Below are positions 12,982 to 19,737 of a DNA stretch of 19,737 bases, piece by piece (position 1 is the first letter of the stretch; the number at the start of each line of letters is the position of its first letter). The notes beneath the pieces are model-generated. The model ran no database searches. It saw only the letters and a program-made list of their open reading frames with translations, and was not told the DNA's origin. The position numbers and the translations under genes were made by a program. Source of the stretch: Alistipes sp. CAG:435 (GTDB lineage: Bacteria; Bacteroidota; Bacteroidia; Bacteroidales; UBA932); contig FR893125.1 in the NCBI GenBank assembly GCA_000433355.1, positions 1 to 19,737 of the forward strand, given 5' to 3'.

Positions 12982-14148
12982 CTATTCCTTTTTGCCTCCA
13001 AAGAACTTATCTATCACAAGCGCTATGGCAGCGTCACCGCTGACGTTGCAGGCAGGACCGTAACCGTCAAGGGCAAGATAGATGGTCATCATCAAGGCGC
13101 ACTGGTCCGGAGTGAAGCCAAGGACCGACTCCAGAAGGCCCACGGAAGCCATAAGGACACCACCCATCACTCCCGGAGCGGCGACAGCGGCGATGGCCTG
13201 AAGCAGGACAAAGTTCATAAACAGGCCGAACGATATGTCGATTCTGCACATATAGGCCACAGCCACCGAGGTGACGGTCAACTTGATGGTCGATCCGCAC
13301 ATATGGACGGTGGAGCAAAGAGGCACGACGAAATCAGCGATGTCCTTGCGGGTGCCGTTCTTTATGGCGCAGTCAAGGGTCACCGGAATCACAGCCGAGC
13401 TGGAGCAGATTGAGAATCCCGTCAGATAAGCCGGGATGATGTTCCAGAGGCATTTGAAAGGGTTCTTGCCGGCGACCGCGCCGGCGATGATGTACTGGAG
13501 GACCAGATAGCAGATCGACAGGACAACTCCTGTTCCGATCACCTTGACTCCCGAGCCCATCACGGCGGCCAGCTTGCCGGACGCGCTCATCTCGCACATC
13601 ATAGTGAGGATGTAGAACGGCAGAAGCGGGATGATCACCTTCTCGATGGTGAGTTTCACGATCTCCCCGAACTCATCAAAGCCTTTCTTCAGTCCGTTGG
13701 CACCTGTGAATATGATTCCGACTCCCACCATAAAGGACAGAAGCAGAGCCGTCAGGATGTCGCAGACCGGAGGAATCTTCAGGTTGATGTACGGCTCGAA
13801 AGTCTTGCCGTCCACGGCCGATGTCGAGATCTCGCCTACCTGAAGGTAATGCGGAAAGAGTTCGGTGGCGCAGCCGTATGAGAACAGGCCGGCGCCTACC
13901 GTGGAGAGATAGGAGATCACCATAACGGCTATCAGCATCTTCCCGGCTCCCTTTCCGAGGTTCGCCACGGAAGGGGTCACAAGCCCCAGCACCAGAAGGG
14001 GTACGATGAACTTGAGGATCTGGGCGAACAGGACGTTGAATGTCTTGAGGATGCGCACGAGCACATCCGGAGCGATGAGTCCGAGCAGGGAACCCAACGC
14101 TATCGCTATCAGAACTTTCGGGAACAGTCCCAGTTTTATCTTTTTCAT
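12982..14148 (-). CDS. dicarboxylate/amino acid:cation symporter (DAACS family)
   Basis: A 388-residue inner-membrane secondary transporter of the GltP/DctA/SstT superfamily, coupling uptake of dicarboxylates or amino acids to Na+ or H+. Evidence is the many hydrophobic helices, the serine-rich re-entrant hairpin SICSSSAVIPVTLDCAIKNG (246-265), the TM7-type motif as STVHMCGSTI (279-288) and the TM8-type ACNVSGDAAIALVIDK (366-381). The TM7 motif is usually NMDGT in this family; here the aspartate is replaced by cysteine and the asparagine by histidine, so cation coupling or substrate may differ. The start codon follows the stop of the upstream GDPD-GH13 gene with no bases between, so the two are surely co-transcribed. 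Why a carboxylate-type carrier ends a glycan operon is unclear. Confidence 0.88.
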   Translation of the reverse strand: MKKIKLGLFPKVLIAIALGSLLGLIAPDVLVRILKTFNVLFAQILKFIVPLLVLGLVTPSVANLGKGAGKMLIAVMVISYLSTVGAGLFSYGCATELFPHYLQVGEISTSAVDGKTFEPYINLKIPPVCDILTALLLSFMVGVGIIFTGANGLKKGFDEFGEIVKLTIEKVIIPLLPFYILTMMCEMSASGKLAAVMGSGVKVIGTGVVLSICYLVLQYIIAGAVAGKNPFKCLWNIIPAYLTGFSICSSSAVIPVTLDCAIKNGTRKDIADFVVPLCSTVHMCGSTIKLTVTSVAVAYMCRIDISFGLFMNFVLLQAIAAVAAPGVMGGVLMASVGLLESVLGFTPDQCALMMTIYLALDGYGPACNVSGDAAIALVIDKFFGGKKE

Positions 14149-16596
14149 TTACTTGGTCACTTTGCAGATTACGGAACCAACGCCTTTGATCCTGAGGGAG
14201 AGTCCGCCGGAAACCTTCTTGACGGAAAGCGCCTTAGGATCTCCATAAACCACCTCCAGTTTCTTGTAGCCGGAGACCTCGGCGGAAGCCTTCCCGGAAC
14301 GAGGGTTGATGATCACAAGATATTTCCCATCATCAGAAAACCTTTCATACACAGCTGGATAAGGCAACTGAGGGTCACTGGTATATTTCCAGCCGCCGGT
14401 GTTTCCCAAAGCGGGAACGGAGGCACGGAGCGCCAGCAGACCTTTTGTCCACGAATATATTGACGCGGGATCATTGATCTCTTTCTCGACCGTCGGCCTC
14501 GAAGGGCTCACGTCCACAGGCAGGTAAAGCTTAGACGGATCACAGGTGGAGAATCCTGCGGTCGGGCCGTCGGACCACTGCATCGGAGTTCTTTCCGCCG
14601 ACCTGTCACGGCTTCCCTCAACGGCCGGGACACCGTCCATAGACCTCATCCCGATCTCCTCTCCGTAATAGACGATCGGCACCCAAGGCATTGTCAGGAA
14701 GAATGTCATCATCACCTTGAGTTCCTCAGGCGTGGATCTCTGGTTGCGGTTCATCCTCCAAGTGTCGTGGCTGGATGTCGGCATGCACGGGAATCCGTGG
14801 CCGAGGGTCTTACGGTACATCTCCTCGAAAGGCACCACGAACGACGCGATCTGTCCCTTTCCGGATTTGTCGAACCAGCAATCCTTGGGTGGGTATATTC
14901 CTGTCTCACGGTCGGCGCCACGTTCCGTGTTGTAAACCAGGTCGCGGTACATTGTCGTTCCGCATCCGTTGTGGCGGATGATGTCAATGTCAAACCCGCA
15001 GGAGATTGATTCCACAGGGCTGGACCACTCGGAAAGGAATATCCTGTCCGGATAGTTCGCGGCTGTCCATGAGAAGATCTCGTTCCAAAGTCTGCGGACT
15101 CCGCTGAATTCCTTGTCATCTCCCTTGACCAAAGACCATGCGAGGTCGCAGCGGAAGCCGTCAACTCCCTTGTCGAACCAGAACGCTATGATGTTCTTGA
15201 GTTCCTGTCTGACCATCCTCGGCCCCGGCGCGTCGTACGACTGTTCCCAAGGCTTGGACGGATCAGGAGACAGATAGCCGTAGTTCAGAGCCGGCTGCAC
15301 GTCGTAGTAGTTCTTCATGTACATCTTGCCGCGCGGATATTCCTTGGCGACCCACTTCTTCTTCTCCGACTTGCGGACCGCATTCTTGTCCGCGTCTGTC
15401 CAAAGGTAGTAGTCAGCATAGTGTCCGTTCCTGTCCCCACCAGCAGACTCGACAAACCACGGATGCTTGTCCGAGGTGTGGCCGGCAACCAGATCCAGAC
15501 AGACCTTAATTCCTTTGGAATGTGCATCCTCAACGAGTCTTACCAGATCAGAGTTCGTGCCGAAACGCGGGTCTATCTTATAGTAGTCGGTGATGTCATA
15601 GCCACCGTCCTCGAACTCGCTGCAGAACACCGGACTGATCCAGATCGTATTGAATCCCAGATCCTTGACATAATCCAACTTCGAGCGGATTCCCTCCAGG
15701 TCGCCATAGCCGTCACCATCGCTGTCCTTGAAAGACGAAGGGTAGATGTGGTAGATGGCAGCGGAATCGAGCCACCGAGGATAGGTCTGAGTGTCAAGGT
15801 TACCGTCCAGACCGAGGCCTTCCCAATCATTGCAGGTGCCGCCTCGCACTCCCATCGAGATCAGTTTCTTGACAAGCTCACCATTTCCGACAGGGATTCC
15901 GTAGCACTCTACCGGGATTCCTTTTGAATGGCAGTAATCCACAAGTTCCTGCGTCACATTTGTGGATTTCGGTCTGATCACCAGATTCTTGACCTTGGCG
16001 GCGCAAGTGTCGATCATCTCCTTGGAGAACCTGCCCTTCATAAACTCCAGCGGGGCGTCAGTCATCGTCGATGCCGTAAGGATGTTGTCCCACCTGAATG
16101 ATGTCAGCACATAGTTCCCGTCGAAGCCGAAGTCGTGAAGAGCCTTGATCGTCTTTCTGATGCCTTCGCCCTCAACCCACTTGAGTTCCACGTACGGAGT
16201 GAATCCGCCAAGCTTGCAGGCCTCAAGATAGGTCTCGAACGTAGGGATCCTGAGCGTCTCCTTGTACTTCTCGTTCCATCCGTACCCTCCGTCAATCCAC
16301 AGTTCCTGCAACTCTTTCATGGTGTACTTGGAAAGTGAGTCGGTTCCGTTTGTTGTACGGTCAAGTTTCCTGTCGTGCATACAGACCAGGACTCCGTCCT
16401 TGGTCATGGCCACGTCCGTCTCCATACCTTTATAGACCGGAATCTTGGCGGCCTCGAAGAAAGCAAGCGAGGTGTTCTCCGGAAATTTGTCAGAAAGTCC
16501 TCTGTGAGCCTGAAGGATAAAATCCTGGGCGTTCAGCGAGCCGGCGCCAAGCACCATGGCCGACGCTGTGATGATTCCACGCGCAAAAATATTCAT
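14149..16596 (-). CDS. exported GDPD-GH13 fusion (phosphodiesterase plus alpha-glycosidase)
   Basis: An 815-residue protein with a signal peptide (1-23, AGSLNA/QDF) and two enzyme domains. Residues about 26-262 are a glycerophosphodiester phosphodiesterase: AHRG (30-33), PENT (39-42), metal ligands in METDVAMTKDG (E59, D61), MHD (H74) and YVELKW (E137) are all present. Residues about 275-815 are a GH13 alpha-amylase-family barrel: IYHIYPSSFKDSDGDGYGDL, region I DLVAGHTSD (usually N before H, here G), nucleophile D484 in GFRCDLAW, acid/base E523 in LSEW, stabiliser D611 in SSHD, then a C-terminal beta domain. The order resembles oligo-glucosidase-type GH13 enzymes, so exo-acting alpha-glucosidase is likelier than endo-amylase. 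It starts 2 bases after the GH97 stop. Location is periplasm or surface. The ATG at 16596 begins the signal peptide; the upstream 12 codons overlap GH97. Confidence 0.9.
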   Translation of the reverse strand: MNIFARGIITASAMVLGAGSLNAQDFILQAHRGLSDKFPENTSLAFFEAAKIPVYKGMETDVAMTKDGVLVCMHDRKLDRTTNGTDSLSKYTMKELQELWIDGGYGWNEKYKETLRIPTFETYLEACKLGGFTPYVELKWVEGEGIRKTIKALHDFGFDGNYVLTSFRWDNILTASTMTDAPLEFMKGRFSKEMIDTCAAKVKNLVIRPKSTNVTQELVDYCHSKGIPVECYGIPVGNGELVKKLISMGVRGGTCNDWEGLGLDGNLDTQTYPRWLDSAAIYHIYPSSFKDSDGDGYGDLEGIRSKLDYVKDLGFNTIWISPVFCSEFEDGGYDITDYYKIDPRFGTNSDLVRLVEDAHSKGIKVCLDLVAGHTSDKHPWFVESAGGDRNGHYADYYLWTDADKNAVRKSEKKKWVAKEYPRGKMYMKNYYDVQPALNYGYLSPDPSKPWEQSYDAPGPRMVRQELKNIIAFWFDKGVDGFRCDLAWSLVKGDDKEFSGVRRLWNEIFSWTAANYPDRIFLSEWSSPVESISCGFDIDIIRHNGCGTTMYRDLVYNTERGADRETGIYPPKDCWFDKSGKGQIASFVVPFEEMYRKTLGHGFPCMPTSSHDTWRMNRNQRSTPEELKVMMTFFLTMPWVPIVYYGEEIGMRSMDGVPAVEGSRDRSAERTPMQWSDGPTAGFSTCDPSKLYLPVDVSPSRPTVEKEINDPASIYSWTKGLLALRASVPALGNTGGWKYTSDPQLPYPAVYERFSDDGKYLVIINPRSGKASAEVSGYKKLEVVYGDPKALSVKKVSGGLSLRIKGVGSVICKVTK

Positions 16597-16598
16597 CG

Positions 16599-18605
16599 CT
16601 ATTGATTTTTTAGAGTGATGACCGCAGCCCAACCACCGCCAGGGGCCATCTTGATTTTCATTTTTCTGTCCGAAGGCACAGCCATCGTCACCTTCTTGTA
16701 GTCGGAAGCTATCCTGTGGGCGTTGACTCCGTCACGGAAAACTGTCATTGAATATTCCCCCTCAGGCAGGAACCCGAGGCCGATCTCCATCTCGCGGCCG
16801 TCCCAGCCGGCCATCGCCCCGACATACCAGGTATCAGCCTTGCGTCTTGCCATAACCACATATTCAGCGACCTTTCCGTCCAGAGCGACGGTCTCGTCCC
16901 AGACGGTAGGGATGGCGGCGATGAAATCGGTGCACTCCTGCTCGGCCATATAGTTGGTCGGAGAGTCGCACATCATATTCAGAGGAGACTCAAAGACAAC
17001 GTATTCAGCAAGTTGGCGGCAGCGTGTGCCTTGGCTCATCGGTTCGGTGCGGATCGGCTTGTAGTTCTTCTTGGTGGCGTTCCGCATCGCTCCCTGGGTG
17101 TAGTCCATCGGGCCGGCGAGCATCCGGATGAACGGGATCGTCACATCGTATGTGACCTGATCGACCGAAGGATCGCTCCACTTCATCTGCTCCAGACCAT
17201 GAACGCCCTCGAAATTGACCACGTTCGGATAGGTGCGCTGAAGTCCGGTCGGCTTGTATGCTCCGTGAAAGTTCATCAGAAGATGGGACTTGGCGCACAT
17301 CTCGGCGGCCCTCCTGTACCAATCCACCATCGGCTGGTCGTCACGGTTCATAAAATCCACCTTGAATCCCTTGATCCCCATCTCGGAGAAATGGCGGCAG
17401 ACGTTCTCCATATCCTTCGCGAAAGGCCAGTAGCCGGCCCAAAGGATTATGCCGACTCCCCTTTCCCTGCCGTAAGCGACAAGCTCCTCAAGATCAATCT
17501 CCGGGACGACCTGATTCAGGTCGTTGGCGTACTTGACCGCCCAGCCTTCATCGAGGATGACATATTCAATGTGGTTCGCGGCGGCGAAGTCGATGTAGTA
17601 CTTGTAGGTGTCGTTGTTGACTCCGGCCTCGAAGTCCACGCCCTTGATGTTCCAGGCGTTCCACCAGTCCCAAGCCACCTTGCCGGGACGCACCCAGGAC
17701 CAGTCAGTGTCGGCGGCAGGGGTGGCGAGTTTCCAGACGATGTCCGAATCGGTCAGTTCTTTATCGGACGACGAGACGGCTACAACCCTCCAAGGGAACT
17801 TTTCAAAAGGTTGGCATTCAGCGATATAATCCTTCCTCGAATCTATCTTTTCCTGCACCATGTTGTGACCGCCGATCCCGGTCTTGTCCGGCACACGGGC
17901 GAAATACCCGCTCAATGTCTCCCCGTTGCCCTTCTTATAGTTGTAAAGGAACATTCCGGGATAGTTCATCAGATCCGCTTCGGTGATCACAACCTTCTTG
18001 CCCTCAGGGCATTCCACCAGAAGCGGTGCGATGCTGTAGCGCTCGTTCCACTCGGAAAGGAGCGAGTGCGTGTATGGGCACTGGAAGTCATTCTCCAGTA
18101 TCTCTTCCAACGATCCTTTCCATTTTTTATGAATATAAGGAATATAAGCCGTCCTGTCCTCCGGGAAGCGGAAGTCCGCCTGCTCGTCCTTCACAATGAA
18201 AGGCTTGTCGGACAAGGAGACAAACCTGTAGGCGCAAGCGTCATCATAAGCCCTGAATATGACCTTGAAGCCACGATATTCAAGGGTCAGCTCGTTGTAG
18301 TTCTCCCTTACCTCGGCCTTCTTGTAGGCCACGGCCTTCACGGTTCGGTTGGCGGAACCGATTCTCGCGCGCCTAAGTTTGGATTCCGGTCCGCCGTAAA
18401 CGGTACCGTCCGTCAGAGACATCGACAGGCCTGAGTTCTCCAGCAGAAGGACATCATCGTGGGTCAGACTGTAACGGATCCCTCCGTCCGTGGAGATCTC
18501 AACCTTCATCCGCCCGTCAGGGGATTTCAGAGTGAAAGCCTTCGGGGCCGCGGACAAGCCAGCGGCCATCGAAAGCAGTGCGAAAAACAATAATATTCTC
18601 TTCAT
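16599..18605 (-). CDS. GH97 glycoside hydrolase, retaining alpha-galactosidase type
   Basis: A 668-residue exported enzyme with a signal peptide (MKRILLFFALLSMAAGLSAA). The N-terminal beta-sandwich covers about 22-280, the TIM barrel about 300-570 and the C-terminal beta domain the rest, as in GH97. GH97 has two classes: inverting alpha-glucosidases such as SusB, which use glutamate bases, and retaining alpha-galactosidases such as B. thetaiotaomicron BT1871 (nucleophile D415, acid/base E470 as I recall). Here GFKVDFM gives D417 and GLEQMKW gives E472, both offset by two from BT1871. The MNFHGAYKPTG segment (444-454) has HG where I expect HE in inverting enzymes. So an alpha-galactosidase-type retaining mechanism is inferred. 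The gene lies between the EEP lipoprotein (1-base gap) and the GDPD-GH13 fusion (2-base gap). Confidence 0.92.
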   Translation of the reverse strand: MKRILLFFALLSMAAGLSAAPKAFTLKSPDGRMKVEISTDGGIRYSLTHDDVLLLENSGLSMSLTDGTVYGGPESKLRRARIGSANRTVKAVAYKKAEVRENYNELTLEYRGFKVIFRAYDDACAYRFVSLSDKPFIVKDEQADFRFPEDRTAYIPYIHKKWKGSLEEILENDFQCPYTHSLLSEWNERYSIAPLLVECPEGKKVVITEADLMNYPGMFLYNYKKGNGETLSGYFARVPDKTGIGGHNMVQEKIDSRKDYIAECQPFEKFPWRVVAVSSSDKELTDSDIVWKLATPAADTDWSWVRPGKVAWDWWNAWNIKGVDFEAGVNNDTYKYYIDFAAANHIEYVILDEGWAVKYANDLNQVVPEIDLEELVAYGRERGVGIILWAGYWPFAKDMENVCRHFSEMGIKGFKVDFMNRDDQPMVDWYRRAAEMCAKSHLLMNFHGAYKPTGLQRTYPNVVNFEGVHGLEQMKWSDPSVDQVTYDVTIPFIRMLAGPMDYTQGAMRNATKKNYKPIRTEPMSQGTRCRQLAEYVVFESPLNMMCDSPTNYMAEQECTDFIAAIPTVWDETVALDGKVAEYVVMARRKADTWYVGAMAGWDGREMEIGLGFLPEGEYSMTVFRDGVNAHRIASDYKKVTMAVPSDRKMKIKMAPGGGWAAVITLKNQ

Positions 18606-18606
18606 T

Positions 18607-19575
18607 CTAAAGTATAAATGTGCAGGTTACAGGATAGTGGTCCGAGATGAAATAGACCCCATAGTCGTGACCGTTGACAGTGATGAACTCCTGAGCCTCG
18701 GCTCCACGGTAGAAGATGTGGTCGATGTTGCCGCTGGCCTTGTCGTAGTCCGGATCGAATCCGTTGAAGCTGATTGCCCCGTCATAGTACTTGGCGTCCT
18801 CTCTGGCCGACCACATATATTCAACGAGCGGCTCAAGGCTCCTCGGGCCGTTTCTGGTGGCACCGTCCGACCTGGCGCAGTTCAAATCCCCGGTGACGAA
18901 CACGGCGGCGTTCCCGCCTTTCACCTTCGCCTCGATCTCGCCCACAAGGATCTCGGAGGCTTTGCGGCGAGGCTCGATGTTGAATATCTTGTTCCCGTCA
19001 GCGTCCATAATCTCGGGATCGTGGGTGTAGTGGGTGTCGAAGAAATACACTGTCCTGCCTGTGGCCTTGACCTTCAGCTTCACCCACACGCAGCCTCTGA
19101 CCTGCCATCCGGAAGCCCCGCACGGGTAGTGCACAGGCTTCAGATGATCCTCCTCATTGTAGTAGAACACCCCGGCGTCCAGTCTCTCGAAAAGGGACTT
19201 GCGGAACATTATGGCGTTCAGCGGAAGATGGTCGTTGACTACAGTCGGATTCGATCCGTCATATTCATAGACATTGTAAATCTCATATTCAGTGGCGACA
19301 GCGAGATCCTTCAGGGTGTGCTTCTTGGCCTCCTGCAAGCCGATGATGTCCGGCTGGATATCGCTGAGCATCGACAGATAGGCGTTTTTCCTGTAGGACC
19401 AAAGCTTGATCCCCGAATCCTCCGATCCGTTCCTGACATTGGATGACATCACCTTTATCTCCGTCCGTCCCGCCTGCGGCTGTTCGGAGATCTCGGTCTC
19501 GGGCTTGTCGGCCTCCGTCTTCCCGCAGGAAGCGAGGGCGGCGGCCAGCATCATTATCGATAATATTCTTTTCAT
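18607..19575 (-). CDS. endonuclease/exonuclease/phosphatase (EEP) family lipoprotein
   Basis: A 322-residue predicted lipoprotein (lipobox LASC, C17) with an EEP metal-dependent phosphodiesterase/phosphatase fold. The full catalytic set is visible: N46 in SSNVRNG, E82 in GLQEAKK, H182 in FFDTHYTH, D230 and N232 in VTGDLNC, D285/H286 in GNIDHIF and D312/H313 in ISDHYPV. Family members hydrolyse DNA, inositol phosphates, sphingomyelin or other phosphoesters. An exported lipid-anchored form beside glycosidases points to a phosphorylated glycan or lipid rather than nucleic acid, but that is inference from context. Start ATG at 19575, 4 bases after the stop of the gene entering from the right, and 1 base before GH97. 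Confidence 0.9.
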   Translation of the reverse strand: MKRILSIMMLAAALASCGKTEADKPETEISEQPQAGRTEIKVMSSNVRNGSEDSGIKLWSYRKNAYLSMLSDIQPDIIGLQEAKKHTLKDLAVATEYEIYNVYEYDGSNPTVVNDHLPLNAIMFRKSLFERLDAGVFYYNEEDHLKPVHYPCGASGWQVRGCVWVKLKVKATGRTVYFFDTHYTHDPEIMDADGNKIFNIEPRRKASEILVGEIEAKVKGGNAAVFVTGDLNCARSDGATRNGPRSLEPLVEYMWSAREDAKYYDGAISFNGFDPDYDKASGNIDHIFYRGAEAQEFITVNGHDYGVYFISDHYPVTCTFIL

Positions 19576-19579
19576 TGCT

Positions 19580-19737
19580 CTAATTGTATCTTATGGCGAA
19601 ATAATCAATACCATTTCCCGAGTCGGTGCCGTCAGCGATGCTGCCTTCGCCGAAATAGCCGGTGTTGGTGTCCTTGCTTGAAGGCCTGAGGCGGATGAAC
19701 ACCTTCTCCTTGCCAAGGATCTCCAGCGGAAGAGCGA
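19580..19737 (-). CDS. C-terminal end of an unidentified, probably exported protein
   Basis: The frame is open from the right edge to a TAG at 19580-19582 and gives 51 residues. It includes EKVFIRLRPSSKDTNTGYFG and ends GNGIDYFAIRYN. The aromatic, beta-rich tail resembles the ends of surface proteins in Bacteroidota polysaccharide-utilisation loci that carry carbohydrate-binding-like domains, but I cannot name the family from this fragment. It precedes the EEP gene by 4 bases, so the operon continues beyond this window. The promoter and any SusC/SusD pair would lie there. Confidence 0.75.
   Translation of the reverse strand, partial: ALPLEILGKEKVFIRLRPSSKDTNTGYFGEGSIADGTDSGNGIDYFAIRYN

Noticed and set aside
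17013..18434. 473-codon + strand ORF opposite the GH97 gene
   Set aside because: It mirrors a well-supported GH97 coding sequence. The product is rich in Val, His, Asp and Arg, as expected of an antisense shadow, and no domain is visible.

Overview
The window looks like chromosomal DNA of a member of the Bacteroidales (Bacteroidota), fairly GC-rich for that order. Several promoters match the Bacteroidota sigma-factor pattern (TTG, about 19-20 bases, TAnnTTTG), Shine-Dalgarno sites are mostly absent, and the gene content fits: a GntR/ABC/GIN-domain operon, recF followed by a DUF721 gene, a SusB-related GH97 enzyme, and a secreted EEP lipoprotein. I cannot name the genus.

Layout, left to right. 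(1) Housekeeping: ffh (SRP54) on the + strand converges on lysA on the - strand. lysA has a long, highly folded leader (about 2720-2921) built from nested inverted repeats. (2) A deoxyhypusine-synthase-family enzyme (3078-4052), closed by a strong terminator, then a small AraC-type regulator with a dyad just upstream of its start. (3) A + strand operon (4738-8349): ABC ATPase, six-helix membrane protein, YtrA-type GntR repressor and two exported GIN-domain (DUF2807) proteins. An AGTGTA-N12-TACACT inverted repeat abuts its -7 box and is probably the site of the repressor encoded in the same operon. (4) An accessory pocket (8350-10367) between two convergent operons: a tyrosine HUH transposase of the REP-associated (RAYT-like) kind, two 151-bp directly repeated copies of a palindrome-bearing element, and a 10-bp-periodic G-rich minisatellite that ends exactly at the pdxB stop codon. 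(5) A - strand operon recF-dciA(DUF721)-pdxB. (6) A tightly packed - strand operon (19737 down to 12982), entering from beyond the right edge: the end of an unidentified protein, an EEP-family lipoprotein, a GH97 enzyme of the retaining alpha-galactosidase type, an 815-residue fusion of a glycerophosphodiester phosphodiesterase (GDPD) with a GH13 alpha-glucosidase/amylase-type domain, and a dicarboxylate/amino-acid:cation symporter.

The most interesting system is the right-hand operon. Two predicted phosphodiesterase-fold enzymes sit with two alpha-glycosidases, one of each fused in a single exported polypeptide. This suggests breakdown of an alpha-glycosylated, phosphodiester-linked (glycerol-phosphate-type) glycan such as a teichoic acid or phosphorylated capsule. 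That substrate is inferred from gene content only. Other points of interest are the RAYT with its flanking repeats, the decanucleotide array as a possible Rho-type terminator or G-quadruplex tract, the lysA leader (with hammerhead-like core elements), and the self-regulated GntR/ABC/GIN operon.
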